The notes: a model not told the origin generated them from the sequence alone. DNA of 64,000 bases from Salipaludibacillus sp. CUR1 (GCF_021028955.1 NZ_JAIWPE010000069.1:62001-126000), one strand, 5' to 3'. Positions 51,561 to 61,424 are shown, counted from the stretch's first letter. A program made the numbers and translations.

Positions 51561-52289
51561 ATGTTTGAATTTATAGAAGGAATCAGCCAGTTTCTGCGGG
51601 AGCCGTTTATGAATGCTGCAAACAGCATGGAGTCCATACCGCTGCTGTTTGCTTTGCTGCTTGGATTAGTCGGTGCCTTAGCCCCCTGCCAGTTTTCGGG
51701 GAACATAAGTGCCATTACTTTATACGGTACGAATTCACTGAAAGAAGGTATTTCCTGGTCAGACACCTTTTTCTATGTCTTTGGAAAAATCGTTGCTTTT
51801 TCAGGGTTAGGTTTGATTGTCTTTCTGCTTGGACAGGAATTCCAGCAGCAATTGCCGTTATTTTTTGAGCCGATGAGAAAAATACTGGGACCAGTCCTTA
51901 TCCTTATTGGTATTTATATGCTTGGCGTTTTTACGATGCGCTGGAATCTGCAGTTGTGGAAACCGTCCGGCAATAAAAAACGGAAAGGCAAATGGGGAGC
52001 TTTTATGCTTGGTTTCAGTTTTTCCCTGGGCTTTTGTCCAACGATGTTTATCCTGTTCTTCGTCTTATTAATGCCCCTGACTTTAGCAACAGGGTATGGC
52101 GCTGTCCTGCCGAGTCTATTTGCAATTGGAACTTCCATCCCGTTTCTGTTTGTTATTTTTGCCATCTGGTACTTGGGTTTAAGCGGTAAGGTCATGAAAA
52201 AAGGCCGTAGGATCGGCCTTTATGTTCAAAGGACAGCTGGCACGTTTATGATTGCGATTGGGATATTGGATATCCTTACTTTCTGGTAA
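51561..52289 (+). CDS. CcdA/DsbD-like transmembrane protein (sulfite exporter/urease accessory-like)
   Basis: 242 aa, six to seven membrane helices. Two Cys-Pro motifs in helices, ALAPCQFSGN (near 38) and LGFCPTMFILF (near 155), form the redox pair of the CcdA/DsbD transmembrane family, which moves reducing equivalents across the membrane. The first Pro-Cys also occurs in the UreH/SafE-like branch. I chose the ATG at 51561, 8 nt after GGAAGGAG. No cytochrome c or thioredoxin partner is adjacent. It converges with niaR, the stops being 6 bp apart. Confidence 0.82.
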   Translation: MFEFIEGISQFLREPFMNAANSMESIPLLFALLLGLVGALAPCQFSGNISAITLYGTNSLKEGISWSDTFFYVFGKIVAFSGLGLIVFLLGQEFQQQLPLFFEPMRKILGPVLILIGIYMLGVFTMRWNLQLWKPSGNKKRKGKWGAFMLGFSFSLGFCPTMFILFFVLLMPLTLATGYGAVLPSLFAIGTSIPFLFVIFAIWYLGLSGKVMKKGRRIGLYVQRTAGTFMIAIGILDILTFW

Positions 52290-52295
52290 GCTGGG

Positions 52296-52847
52296 CTAAT
52301 GGCGGGGTTCGCCCGTTAATAAAAAGCCTGCTTCGTTTAATGCATCCACCGCATCATCTAAATCTTTTTCTGAATTTGCTTCAATTGTATGCAAGTGCAC
52401 CCCGCCGGTCAGCTCAGATAAGTAGCTGGCCTTTGTTCGTTCCATCTTTTTCAGAAATTGGTAGACTTCTTTCCGGTTGCTTACCATAATACTGGCTGTT
52501 ATATCTCCGTAAATCGGGTGTTCAACTTTCACGTCATTTACCCGTACACCTTGATCCACGAGCAGAAGCAGCTCTTCCTCTGTTTGTTCCGGGCCATGGT
52601 AACAAGCGACAATCCGCTTTATTCCTTCTCCAGTGTCATTATTTTCGGTAAGAATGTACCCTTGGCTTGTTGCCATCACAGGGTAATTTTTGGCTTTTAA
52701 TAATGAAATATCCTGGACAATGACTTGCCGGCTGACATTCATGCGGTCAGCGAGTTCACCTCCGGTTATAGGTGTGCCTGTATTTTTCAGGAGTGTAAGT
52801 ATTTCATTTCGGCGCTCATCTCCAAGCCATTTTCTATTTTTCAACAT
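52296..52847 (-). CDS. niaR: Niacin-responsive transcriptional repressor NiaR (YrxA)
   Basis: 183 aa. N-terminal HTH_11 winged helix (RNEILTLLKNTGTPITGGEL, DRMNVSRQVIVQDISLLKAK) and a C-terminal 3H domain whose metal/ligand histidines lie in VEHPIYGDI and LTGGVHLHTIEA. Nicotinic acid binding promotes repression of NAD synthesis and niacin uptake genes. It lies 12 bp behind the cysteine desulfurase on the same strand, divergent from nadBCA, the standard Bacillus arrangement. Confidence 0.92.
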   Translation of the reverse strand: MLKNRKWLGDERRNEILTLLKNTGTPITGGELADRMNVSRQVIVQDISLLKAKNYPVMATSQGYILTENNDTGEGIKRIVACYHGPEQTEEELLLLVDQGVRVNDVKVEHPIYGDITASIMVSNRKEVYQFLKKMERTKASYLSELTGGVHLHTIEANSEKDLDDAVDALNEAGFLLTGEPRH

Positions 52848-52859
52848 AGCAATTCCCTC

Positions 52860-53990
52860 CTATTCCTCTGCAATCTGCAGAATTTTATCCGCAGCAAGCA
52901 GAAGTTCTTCCATAGTGGTATTTTTCCCAAAAGAGACACGAAAAAAGCGCAGTCTTTCCTGTTCTGATTGATAAATGGCCTGCATGACAGAAGATGAATC
53001 CAGTTTTCCTGACTGGCAGGCACTTCCGGTAGAAATACAGATTTGAAACCTGTCCAGGGAAAGGAGCATGTATTGTCCCTGCACCCCGTGAATGGCTAAA
53101 CCGGCAATCCACGGGGACTGCTCTTCTTTACTGGGAGAGCCTTCAACGGTTAAACGGGCGCCTAAAGAAGACAGCGCCTGAATAAATAGTTCTCTCTTGT
53201 GCCAAGCCGCAGCCCATTCTTCCTGTAAACGATCATAATGTTCGGCTGCTGCATGTGTAAAAGCGGCTATTCCGGGAGTATTCAGAGTGCCAGGACGAAA
53301 ACCATGCTGATGGGTCGTTAAGGGATAAACGGATTCCCATTCAGTGTCTTTGGATAAAAAGACAGCACCAACCCCTTTAGGGCCGTTCAGTTTATGGCTG
53401 GACACTGAAGCGGCGTCTACATTCAGGGAAGGCAAGTGAAATGGAATCTTTCCAAATGACTGGACACAATCACTGTGAAAAACAATTCCCTGCCCCTTAA
53501 ACCATTCACCAAGCTGCCTCAATGGCTGAATAACACCAATTTCAGAATTCACATGCTGGATAGAAGCTAAAAATGTATCTGGACGAACCGCTTGTTTAAC
53601 TTCTTCCAATTGAAGAAGACCACTTGGACCTACAGGCAGATATGTCACCTCCACACCTTTTTTTTCAAGCCGGTTAAAAAATGAGTGGACAGAAGGGTGT
53701 TCAATAGAGGAAGTAATGACATGGTTTCCGCGATGTTTATTTGCTAAATACAGGCTTTCCAGTGCAAGGAGGTTTGATTCTGACCCGCCGCTTGTAAAAA
53801 AGATACGGTCGGGAGGACATCCCGCCATTGAAGAAAACCGTTCTTTACAAGTTTTTATCAATTCGTGAGCATTGTTTCCAGCTTCATGAAGACTGCTTGA
53901 ATTGCCAAAATAGGAATGGCTGGCTTTCATCCATGTTTCCATAGCGCCATCTGACATTGGTGTTGTAGCTGCGTAGTCTAAATATATCAT
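52860..53990 (-). CDS. nifS: Cysteine desulfurase (NifS-like), NAD cluster
   Basis: 376 aa PLP enzyme that provides sulfur for Fe-S clusters. N-terminus MIYLDYAATTPMSDGAMETW, PLP lysine in SVSSHKLNGPKGVGAVF (near 203), and the active Cys in ISTGSACQSGKLDSS (near 325), on a short loop of the group II-like type. In Bacillus this gene, next to nadBCA, builds the NadA cluster. It forms an operon with niaR and starts ~91 bp from nadB on the other strand. SD AGTGGGATATTC is weak. Confidence 0.9.
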   Translation of the reverse strand: MIYLDYAATTPMSDGAMETWMKASHSYFGNSSSLHEAGNNAHELIKTCKERFSSMAGCPPDRIFFTSGGSESNLLALESLYLANKHRGNHVITSSIEHPSVHSFFNRLEKKGVEVTYLPVGPSGLLQLEEVKQAVRPDTFLASIQHVNSEIGVIQPLRQLGEWFKGQGIVFHSDCVQSFGKIPFHLPSLNVDAASVSSHKLNGPKGVGAVFLSKDTEWESVYPLTTHQHGFRPGTLNTPGIAAFTHAAAEHYDRLQEEWAAAWHKRELFIQALSSLGARLTVEGSPSKEEQSPWIAGLAIHGVQGQYMLLSLDRFQICISTGSACQSGKLDSSSVMQAIYQSEQERLRFFRVSFGKNTTMEELLLAADKILQIAEE

Positions 53991-54010
53991 GAATATCCCA
54001 CTTTCATAAA

Positions 54011-54056
54011 TGTCTTGTCATTAGTTTAAAATTATGTAAATATAGGTGTCAAGACA
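54011..54056. promoter_or_regulatory. NiaR-like boxes in the nifS-nadB divergent region
   Basis: TGTCTTGTCA (54011-54020) and AGGTGTCAAGACA (54044-54056) share the TGTC-N2-GACA core, resembling the NiaR sites of Bacillales. They are ~30 bp apart between the two divergent starts, so one repressor could control both operons. Confidence 0.7.
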
Positions 54057-54081
54057 GTTGTAAAGAATGAAGGTGGTTCAG

Positions 54082-55608
54082 ATGGGAAAATGTGATGTGC
54101 TGATCATAGGCGGAGGCTTGGCTGCCACTGTGGCGGCTCTAAAATTAGCTGATCATATGAGTGTGGTCCTGGTAAGAAAAGGAACCGAAGAAGACGGCAA
54201 TTCACGTAAAGCACAAGGCGGCATTGCGGCTGCTCTTCATAAAAATGATTCACCATCTCTTCATGAGCTGGATACCCTCATTGCAGGCTGCCATAAAAAT
54301 GACCGGCAAATGGTAAATATCCTGGTCCATGAAGGAAAAGTAAGGTTAAAACGCTGGATCGAAGAGGGCCTTCCTTTTGATATGGCAGAGGACGGGGACT
54401 ATTCATACGGCATAGAAGGCGCACACAGAATGAGGAGAATTCTTCATTCCGGGGGAGACCGGACAGGCGAAAAAGTAATGGGTTATTTCGGTCAACGGTT
54501 AAAAGAGAGAATTCCAGCTTATGATTCTCTCACAGCAGCAGAACTTCTCATAGATCAAGGAGTATGCCGAGGTGCCTTGTTTACAGATAACCAAGGCAGT
54601 GTTAAAAAAATATCTGCCCGGCATACTATACTCGCAACAGGCGGTGTAGGCGGACTTTTCCAGGAAACAAGCAATGACAGTCTAATCACAGGAGACGGGT
54701 TAGCGATGGCCTGGCGGGCCGGGGCAGATCTGAAAGATTTAGAATATATCCAATTTCACCCCACTCTTATTTATTCAAACGGGAAAGCAACAGGGCTCGC
54801 CTCTGAAGCTTTACGGGGAGAGGGGGCCCGGCTTATTGATGAAACAGGTAATCGAATAATGGAAGGGGTCCATCCTTTGAAAGATCTGGCCCCGAGAGAC
54901 GTTGTGGCCCGGAAACTATATGAAAAAGTCCGGGAAGGACATGATGTTTATTTAGATATCTCCCGAATCCACCGGTTCTGTCAACGTTTTCCTCAAATAT
55001 CACGACTTTGCAGGGCACAGGGAATCGATTTAAAGAAAAAAGTAATTCCAGTCCGTCCCGGAGCGCATTTTCATATGGGGGGAGTCCGGACAGACGAACA
55101 TGGCAGGACAACTGTTCCAGGGTTGTATGCGGTAGGTGAAGCAGCCGGGAATGGGGTTCATGGAGCAAACCGGCTCGCCAGCAATTCTCTGCTTGAAGCA
55201 GTAGTTTTCGGTGAAAGAACAGGAGAGTATATATTGAGCCACCCGGCTCCTCATCATGCTATGAATATGGGCAGTATCAGGGACAATCATGAGGGCGGAT
55301 TGACCATCCTTCCAGGGAAGGGAGTCATCCGCAGGAAGGTTTCCTCTGCTCTCGGAGTCTGCCGGAATAGAGAAGATCTTCAGGATTTTATTTCATGGGC
55401 TGAAGTGTATGAATTTAAATATTCTTCCATTTATTCCAGCTCTCTATTTAATAAAGAAATGATTGAACAGAGAAATATGCTCCTTGCGGCATGGTTAATT
55501 GCTAAAGCTGCTTTAAAAAACGAGCATAGCTGCGGGGCTCATTTCAGAGAAGACGGGAAGGAGAGAAGCGTTAATGAACAGGTTTTTGCTGAAACAACAA
55601 TTAGCTGA
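54082..55608 (+). CDS. nadB: L-aspartate oxidase
   Basis: Oxidises L-aspartate to iminoaspartate with FAD, the first step of de novo NAD synthesis. 508 aa from the ATG at 54082 (SD AAGGTGG); an ATG five codons upstream has no ribosome site. FAD motif DVLIIGGGLAATVAAL, then SRKAQGGIAAAL, LATGGVGGLFQETSN, YIQFHPTLIY, ALRGEGARLID and GVHGANRLASNSLLEAVVFG. In nadBCA order it overlaps nadC by 35 bp. Confidence 0.95.
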   Translation: MGKCDVLIIGGGLAATVAALKLADHMSVVLVRKGTEEDGNSRKAQGGIAAALHKNDSPSLHELDTLIAGCHKNDRQMVNILVHEGKVRLKRWIEEGLPFDMAEDGDYSYGIEGAHRMRRILHSGGDRTGEKVMGYFGQRLKERIPAYDSLTAAELLIDQGVCRGALFTDNQGSVKKISARHTILATGGVGGLFQETSNDSLITGDGLAMAWRAGADLKDLEYIQFHPTLIYSNGKATGLASEALRGEGARLIDETGNRIMEGVHPLKDLAPRDVVARKLYEKVREGHDVYLDISRIHRFCQRFPQISRLCRAQGIDLKKKVIPVRPGAHFHMGGVRTDEHGRTTVPGLYAVGEAAGNGVHGANRLASNSLLEAVVFGERTGEYILSHPAPHHAMNMGSIRDNHEGGLTILPGKGVIRRKVSSALGVCRNREDLQDFISWAEVYEFKYSSIYSSSLFNKEMIEQRNMLLAAWLIAKAALKNEHSCGAHFREDGKERSVNEQVFAETTIS

Positions 55609-56422
55609 TTTTTTTTCGGAAGATATAGGTTACGGTGACATTACTTCTGACGCTATTTTTAAAGATGAACAAGGGGAAGGGGTATTTGTGGCAAAAGGCC
55701 CCGGTGTTTTTAGCGGGGAAGAGATTATTAATGCTGTAAAAGAGCTTTACCCTGAACTGGGCTTTACGTTATTTGTCCGCGATGGTGAATCCTTCAGTGC
55801 CGGCAAGACATTATTAAAAGTTAAAGGACCTGTCACCTGCATTCTCAGTACTGAAAGGGTGATTCTAAATCTTGTTCAGCGATTATCAGGAATTGCAGCC
55901 ATGACGCATGAGGCAGTATCCCGTACAGCGGGGACACGAGTAAAGATAAGTGATACAAGAAAAACGACCCCAGGCCTCAGAATGCTGGAAAAGTATGCGG
56001 TACGGTGCGGGGGAGGGATTAACCACCGTTTTGGCCTGGATGATGCATTTCTCATAAAAGATAATCATATTGCCCGTGCAGGATCAGTCACCACTGCTAT
56101 TAAAAAAGCAAAGCAAGCGGGCGGCCATATGGTGAAAATAGAAGTAGAAGTGGAAAATACAGCCCAGGTTAAAGAAGCAGTAGCAGCTGAAGCGGATGTT
56201 ATTATGCTCGACAATTGCGGACCTCAGCAGGCTGCTGACTGGTGCAAAATGATTCCTTCACATATTACTGTTGAAATATCCGGCGGTGTGACCATCAGTC
56301 AGATTGAGGCATTCACACAGACAGGAGCAGATGTCATTTCCATTGGCGCCCTGACTCACTCTGCCGGCTCAGTGGATATCAGTCTGGATATTTTAGTAAA
56401 GGAGAGGACCAGCTATGTTTAA
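55574..56422 (+). CDS. nadC: Quinolinate phosphoribosyltransferase (nicotinate-nucleotide pyrophosphorylase)
   Basis: Makes nicotinate mononucleotide from quinolinate and PRPP with decarboxylation. 282 aa. Hallmarks: [14 protein letters not shown], the [20 protein letters not shown] substrate loop (Lys and Arg) near 135-155, [25 protein letters not shown] and [13 protein letters not shown]. Overlaps nadB by 35 bp and nadA by 8 bp, so all three are translationally coupled. Confidence 0.96.
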   Translation: MNRFLLKQQLADFFSEDIGYGDITSDAIFKDEQGEGVFVAKGPGVFSGEEIINAVKELYPELGFTLFVRDGESFSAGKTLLKVKGPVTCILSTERVILNLVQRLSGIAAMTHEAVSRTAGTRVKISDTRKTTPGLRMLEKYAVRCGGGINHRFGLDDAFLIKDNHIARAGSVTTAIKKAKQAGGHMVKIEVEVENTAQVKEAVAAEADVIMLDNCGPQQAADWCKMIPSHITVEISGGVTISQIEAFTQTGADVISIGALTHSAGSVDISLDILVKERTSYV

Positions 56423-57518
56423 AACAGATTTATTTCAGGAAATTCAGCCGCAGCTGCCTCCAGGTTACAAGGAAGCGAGCGACAAAGAACTTATCGCCCG
56501 GGCGCACCAGAGAAAAAAGCAATTAGGAAAAGATCTGTTTATTCCCGGCCATCATTATCAGAGAGACGACGTCATCCAGTTTGCTGATGTGACAGGAGAT
56601 TCACTGCAGCTGGCTCAAGTATCGGCTAATAATCAGCATTCTTCCTTTATTGTGTTTTGCGGTGTTCATTTCATGGCCGAAACAGCTGATATTCTAACGA
56701 ATGACGGGCAAAGTGTTCTCCTTCCTGATTTGCGGGCTGGATGTTCGATGGCCGACATGGCAGACAAAAAACAGACTGAAAGAGCCTGGGAGAAATTAAC
56801 GGCTTACTACGGAGATACTATTATCCCTCTCACTTACGTCAATTCATCAGCAGATATTAAAGCCTTTGTAGGGAGCCACGGGGGAGCTACGGTGACTTCA
56901 TCAAATGCTAAAGAGGTTCTTAAATGGGCCTTTGCTCAAAAGAAACGGATCCTTTTTCTTCCGGATCAGCATCTTGGAAGGAACACAGCTTATGAATTGG
57001 GGATCCCCTTGGAAAACATGGTCGTATGGAATCCGCTGCTTGATGTGCTTGAGGATGAAATTCCAAAAGACCAGGTTCGGATGATTCTTTGGAAAGGCCA
57101 TTGTTCTGTCCATGAAAATTTTAGAATTGAACATGTCAATCAGAGTCGGGAAAACGAACCAGACCGTAAGATTCTTGTTCATCCTGAATGTTCCTGGGAA
57201 GTCACACAAGCAGCTGACCTTGCTGGGTCTACGAGGTTTATTATTGAACAGGTCAGTCAAGCTCCTGCTGGCACAAAATGGGCCATAGGCACAGAGATGA
57301 ATTTAGTCAAAAGGCTGAAAAAACTCTATCCGGAACAATCTGTTGAATCCTTAAATCCGGAGATGTGCCCTTGTTTAACGATGAACAGAATCGATTTACC
57401 GCATTTCGTTTGGACTCTGGATGAGATTTATAATGGAAAGTTACCTAATGTGATTTCAGTGGACAAGGAGATTTCGACAGCAGCTAAACTTGCAATAAAC
57501 AGAATGATGGATGTGTAA
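56415..57518 (+). CDS. nadA: Quinolinate synthase A
   Basis: Condenses iminoaspartate with dihydroxyacetone phosphate to quinolinate; holds a [4Fe-4S] cluster. 367 aa, the long Bacillus-type. Cluster cysteines are in [14 protein letters not shown] (near 82), [13 protein letters not shown] (near 258) and [15 protein letters not shown] (near 320). [20 protein letters not shown] and [11 protein letters not shown] are characteristic. Its Fe-S dependence explains the adjacent desulfurase. Followed by a strong terminator. Confidence 0.96.
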   Translation: MFKTDLFQEIQPQLPPGYKEASDKELIARAHQRKKQLGKDLFIPGHHYQRDDVIQFADVTGDSLQLAQVSANNQHSSFIVFCGVHFMAETADILTNDGQSVLLPDLRAGCSMADMADKKQTERAWEKLTAYYGDTIIPLTYVNSSADIKAFVGSHGGATVTSSNAKEVLKWAFAQKKRILFLPDQHLGRNTAYELGIPLENMVVWNPLLDVLEDEIPKDQVRMILWKGHCSVHENFRIEHVNQSRENEPDRKILVHPECSWEVTQAADLAGSTRFIIEQVSQAPAGTKWAIGTEMNLVKRLKKLYPEQSVESLNPEMCPCLTMNRIDLPHFVWTLDEIYNGKLPNVISVDKEISTAAKLAINRMMDV

Positions 57519-57522
57519 ACAG

Positions 57523-57561
57523 GATATGTGGTCAGCTTAAGCCGGCCACATATCTTTTTTT
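57523..57561 (+). terminator. Terminator of nadBCA
   Basis: GATATGTGG pairs with CCACATATC, followed by T7, starting 5 bp after the nadA stop. Confidence 0.9.
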
Positions 57562-57631
57562 GTAATATTAAAAATTAATTTACAATTCTAAATTCATTTA
57601 TTATAATAAGAAATAGTTATTTGGTATTTGT

Positions 57632-57647
57632 CTGAGCGAATGCTCAG
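57632..57647 (+). promoter_or_regulatory. Palindrome ahead of yngJ, FadR-like operator
   Basis: CTGAGCGAATGCTCAG is a perfect palindrome except its central 4 bases, extended by TCAG on the right. It resembles TetR-type FadR/acyl-CoA repressor boxes (TGAATGA...TCATTCA) in layout. It lies ~56 bp before the yngJ start. Confidence 0.5.
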
Positions 57648-57702
57648 TCAGTTTTAAATTGTTTTTTGTAAGCCTTTACATTTAAATAAGAGGAGTGTTG
57701 AC

Positions 57703-58851
57703 ATGGATTTCTCATTTTCTAAAGAACAGCTGATGATAAGGGATATGGTCAGGGACTTTGCACAAAAAGAAATTGCGCCTATTGCAGAAGAGATCGACCG
57801 GACTGAAAGATTTCCAATTGAAAACTTTAAAAAAATGGGGGAGTTAGGACTGCTTGGTATTCCTTTCCCTGAAGAATACGGTGGTTCCGGCGGGGATACT
57901 TTATCTTATATTTTAGCTGTTGAGGAAATTGGCAAAGCATGCGGAAGTACAGGATTAAGCTATGCAGCCGCTGTTTCTCTCGGAGCCTCTCCTTTATATG
58001 CTTTTGGGACAGAAGAGCAAAAGAAGGAACATCTTGTTCCTCTTGCTAAAGGAGAAAGCCTGGGAGCCTTCGGACTGACAGAGCCTAATGCAGGATCTGA
58101 TGCCGGCGGCACTAGAACAAAAGCTGAGCTTAAAGGAGACAAATATGTCATAAATGGCGAAAAGTGCTGGATAACAAATGCCAGTTTTGCCCGGACCGTT
58201 ATCGTAACAGCCGTAACCGGAAAAGATGACCGGGGTAAAAATAAAATATCCGCATTTATTGTACCGACAGATTCGCCAGGCCTTACAATACGGAGTGAAT
58301 ACGAGAAAATGGGTGTGAGGGGATCAAATACGACAGAGCTTGTTCTGGAAGACGTGGAAGTTCCTGAAGAAGACATACTTGGGGACCCGTCCAAGGGATT
58401 TAATCAGTTTTTATATACGCTTGATGGCGGAAGGATCTCTATTGCAGCACTTGCTCTCGGAATAGGTAAAGCAGCATACGAAGCTGCCTTGCAATACAGC
58501 AATGAAAGAAAACAATTCGGCAAACTGATTGGAAGTTTTCAGGCGATCCAATTCAAACTCGCAGATATGGCTATGGAGCTGGAGCTGGCAAGTAATATGG
58601 TTTATAAGGCTGCATGGTTAAAAGACCAGAAAAAGCCATTTAAAAAAGAAGCGGCTATGGCAAAACTTTTTGCCTCTGAATCTGCTACAAGAGCATGTAA
58701 CCAGGCTCTGCAAATACATGGAGGATACGGTTACATGCGGGAATATCACATTGAGAGGTACTTACGTGATGCTAAATTAATGGAAATTGGTGAAGGGACA
58801 TCAGAAATCCAGAGGCTTGTCATTGCCCGGGAAATAGGTTGCCCGAGATAA
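57703..58851 (+). CDS. yngJ: Acyl-CoA dehydrogenase (isovaleryl-CoA type by context)
   Basis: 382 aa FAD enzyme. N-terminal LMIRDMVRDFAQKEIAPIAE, middle FGLTEPNAGSDAGGTRTKA and YVINGEKCWITNASFA, catalytic Glu region near 366 in DAKLMEIGEGTSEIQRLVIA (E of IGEGTSE). The first gene of the leucine-degradation cluster: oxidises isovaleryl-CoA to 3-methylcrotonyl-CoA. B. subtilis YngJ is the namesake; the exact chain specificity is inferred from the following genes. SD AAGAGGAG. Confidence 0.9.
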   Translation: MDFSFSKEQLMIRDMVRDFAQKEIAPIAEEIDRTERFPIENFKKMGELGLLGIPFPEEYGGSGGDTLSYILAVEEIGKACGSTGLSYAAAVSLGASPLYAFGTEEQKKEHLVPLAKGESLGAFGLTEPNAGSDAGGTRTKAELKGDKYVINGEKCWITNASFARTVIVTAVTGKDDRGKNKISAFIVPTDSPGLTIRSEYEKMGVRGSNTTELVLEDVEVPEEDILGDPSKGFNQFLYTLDGGRISIAALALGIGKAAYEAALQYSNERKQFGKLIGSFQAIQFKLADMAMELELASNMVYKAAWLKDQKKPFKKEAAMAKLFASESATRACNQALQIHGGYGYMREYHIERYLRDAKLMEIGEGTSEIQRLVIAREIGCPR

Positions 58852-58934
58852 CGTGTTAGGCAGAGACAGTTTGTATGCTACTACCTTTTAACAAAACAAA
58901 ATAAATAAATAAACCTTAAACCAGGAGGTTAAGT

Positions 58935-60263
58935 ATGATAAAAAAAATATTAATAGCTAACAGGGGCGAAATTGCCTGCCGTGTCATTAAAACCTGCAAG
59001 TCCCTTGGTATAAAAACCGTGGCTGTTTTTTCAGAAGCTGACCAGTACAGTGTCCATGTCAGTGAAGCAGACGAGAGCTATTTAGTTGGCGGAGCCAGGG
59101 TCAATGAAAGTTACTTGAATCAGTCGAAAATTATTGAAGCAGCTAAAGAAGCAGAAGTGGATGCGATTCATCCAGGGTACGGTTTTCTGTCTGAGAATAC
59201 AGAGTTTGCTCAAAAGGTTCAGCAGGAAGGCATTATTTTTATAGGCCCGTCAGCTGAAGCTATTGATAAAATGGGGGACAAAATTCACGCGAGAAAGTTG
59301 ATGGAAGAAGCGGGGGTTCCTGTCGTTCCTGGTATGACACTTAAAAACACAGAAGAATTTGAAGTCATTACAGCAGCAAAAAAAATTGGCTTTCCTCTGA
59401 TGGTTAAAGCGTCTGCAGGCGGTGGGGGAATTGGAATGCAAAAAGTTGAACATGAAGATGAACTGATGAAAGCTGTTCAATCTGTTGTGAAAAAGGCAGA
59501 GACATTTTTTGGTTCGGCAGATATTTTTCTTGAGAAATATATTGAGCATCCCCGGCATATTGAAGCGCAAATTGCAGGGGATAATGAAGGCCATATCGTG
59601 GCTGTCGGCAGCCGTGACTGCTCAATTCAGCGGAGACATCAGAAAATAATTGAAGAAGCTCCGCCGCCCGAGTTTTCAAAAGAAGGAAATCAGCGTCTTC
59701 TTGAAGAAGCTATTAAGGCAGGAAAAGCATTAAATTATACGAATGTCGGGACGATAGAATTTCTGGTTGATGAGGAAGAAAATATTTATTTTCTGGAAAT
59801 GAATACACGTTTGCAAGTAGAGCATCCAGTGACAGAAGAAACAGCGGGGATTGATCTGGTTGAGTGGCAAATCCGGCTTGCAGAAGGACAATTAATTGCT
59901 GAGCAAAAAGAAGGTGGTCATAAAGCGGCACATGCGATTGAAGTAAGAATATATGCAGAGGACCCTAAGACATTTTTCCCGTCCCCAGGAACTTTAAAAA
60001 CGTGGCGTTTTCCGGAAATGGATGGAATCCGTTATGACTTTGGCGTTCAAGAAGGAACAGTCGTCACTCCGTATTATGACCCGATGATCGGTAAAGTAAT
60101 AGCTTTTTCTGATTCAAGAGACAATTGTATAAAATTACTAACAGAATGTCTTGAAATAGCGGAAGTTGAAGGAATTAAAACAAATATTCCAATGCTTGCA
60201 GAAGCTTTGAAAGATGAACGGTTTAAACATGGAAAAGTAAATACACATTTTGTGGGGCAGTAG
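58935..60263 (+). CDS. yngH: Biotin carboxylase subunit (methylcrotonyl-CoA/acyl-CoA carboxylase)
   Basis: 442 aa ATP-grasp enzyme, the AccC length; carboxylates biotin with bicarbonate and ATP. IANRGEIACRVIKTCKSLGI, the glycine loop KASAGGGGIGMQKV (near 158), HIEAQIAGDNEGHIVAVGSR, YFLEMNTRLQVEHPVTEET are present. The separate short biotin protein follows 26 bp later, so this is not the long fused methylcrotonyl subunit. Its partner carboxyltransferase is yngE. SD CAGGAGG. Confidence 0.92.
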   Translation: MIKKILIANRGEIACRVIKTCKSLGIKTVAVFSEADQYSVHVSEADESYLVGGARVNESYLNQSKIIEAAKEAEVDAIHPGYGFLSENTEFAQKVQQEGIIFIGPSAEAIDKMGDKIHARKLMEEAGVPVVPGMTLKNTEEFEVITAAKKIGFPLMVKASAGGGGIGMQKVEHEDELMKAVQSVVKKAETFFGSADIFLEKYIEHPRHIEAQIAGDNEGHIVAVGSRDCSIQRRHQKIIEEAPPPEFSKEGNQRLLEEAIKAGKALNYTNVGTIEFLVDEEENIYFLEMNTRLQVEHPVTEETAGIDLVEWQIRLAEGQLIAEQKEGGHKAAHAIEVRIYAEDPKTFFPSPGTLKTWRFPEMDGIRYDFGVQEGTVVTPYYDPMIGKVIAFSDSRDNCIKLLTECLEIAEVEGIKTNIPMLAEALKDERFKHGKVNTHFVGQ

Positions 60264-60289
60264 CAGATAAATGATGGAGGCGATCAGCA

Positions 60290-60508
60290 GTGAAGGAAAT
60301 TAAAACGACAATGGCAGGAAACGTGTGGAAAATTCAAGTGGCACAAGGGGAGGAAGTGACTCCTGGACAAGAAGTTGTCATATTGGAATCGATGAAAATG
60401 GAAATCCCTATTTCTTCTGAAGTAGAAGGCGTAGTGGAAGAAATTCTAATCGAAGAAGGCACCTTCGTTAATGAAGAAGACGTGTTGTTCAAATTAAAAG
60501 ATAAATAA
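60290..60508 (+). CDS. yngHB: Biotin carboxyl carrier protein (72 aa)
   Basis: Starts with a GTG at 60290 behind ATGGAGG. The whole protein is one biotinyl/lipoyl domain: MAGNVWKIQVAQGEEVTPGQ and the biotinylated lysine in LESMKMEIPISSE. It carries carboxybiotin from YngH to YngE. A 72-residue unfused carrier is the normal form in B. subtilis. It is 26 bp after yngH and 11 bp before yngG. Confidence 0.94.
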   Translation: MKEIKTTMAGNVWKIQVAQGEEVTPGQEVVILESMKMEIPISSEVEGVVEEILIEEGTFVNEEDVLFKLKDK

Positions 60509-60519
60509 GGAGGTTTCAA

Positions 60520-61422
60520 ATGAGGCTTCCGGAAAATGTTACCTTGAAAGAAGTTGGGCCGAGAGACGGACTGCAGAATGAGAAAGTATTTGTCTCCACA
60601 GAGGATAAAGTTGAATGGATTAATCAATTAAGCAAGAGCGGGCTTTCTTATATTGAAGTGAGTTCGTTTGTACATCCAAAGTGGATTCCGGCGTTGTCTG
60701 ATGCTGATGAAGTATTCAGTAAGATTACAAAACAGCCTGGGGTTACTTATTCCGCTCTGGTGCCAAATGCCAAGGGGACTGAGCGGGCGTTGAAAGCAAA
60801 TGTTGATGAATTTGCCGTCTTTATGTCAGCAAGTGAGACGCATAATCGCAAAAATATTAATAAATCAATTGAAGAAACCTTTCCAGTTTTGAAAGAAGTG
60901 GTGGATGAAGGAAGGAAAGCAGGCAAGAAAGTCAGAGGATATGTTTCAACGGTTTTCGGCTGTCCTTATGATGGGAATGTAGCAGTCGGTGAAGTAAAGA
61001 AAGTGTGTGACAGACTTTTCAGCATGGGAGTTTACGAAATCTCTCTGGGCGATACCATTGGTATCGCCAATCCGAAACAAGTTGGTGAGGTTTTGGAGGA
61101 GCTGGTGAAAGATTTTGATGCTGATCGATTTGCTCTTCACTTTCATGATACAAGAGGTTTAGCGCTGGCAAACACATTAGCCGGTTTAAATGCCGGTATA
61201 ACATCTTTCGATGGCTCAGCTGGCGGGCTTGGGGGCTGCCCTTATGCTGAAGGTGCGAGCGGGAATGCAGCCAGTGAAGATTTAATTTTTATGTTCGAAG
61301 AAATGGGCATAAATACAGGGGTTGATTTTAACAAATTTATGAAAGCGGCTTCATTTATTGAGAAGGCTTTAGGTAAACCTCTGCCTGGCCGGCAACTGAA
61401 ATTGCTCGAAGGGAGGGCATAA
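60520..61422 (+). CDS. yngG: Hydroxymethylglutaryl-CoA lyase
   Basis: Cleaves HMG-CoA to acetoacetate and acetyl-CoA, the last step of leucine breakdown. 300 aa TIM barrel. N-terminal VTLKEVGPRDGLQNE, divalent metal ligands in HFHDTRGLALANTLAGL, and the active-site Cys in GLGGCPYAEGASGNAASED (near 236). Sits between the biotin protein (11 bp) and the hydratase (2 bp). SD AAGGAGG. Confidence 0.95.
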   Translation: MRLPENVTLKEVGPRDGLQNEKVFVSTEDKVEWINQLSKSGLSYIEVSSFVHPKWIPALSDADEVFSKITKQPGVTYSALVPNAKGTERALKANVDEFAVFMSASETHNRKNINKSIEETFPVLKEVVDEGRKAGKKVRGYVSTVFGCPYDGNVAVGEVKKVCDRLFSMGVYEISLGDTIGIANPKQVGEVLEELVKDFDADRFALHFHDTRGLALANTLAGLNAGITSFDGSAGGLGGCPYAEGASGNAASEDLIFMFEEMGINTGVDFNKFMKAASFIEKALGKPLPGRQLKLLEGRA

Positions 61423-61424
61423 TT

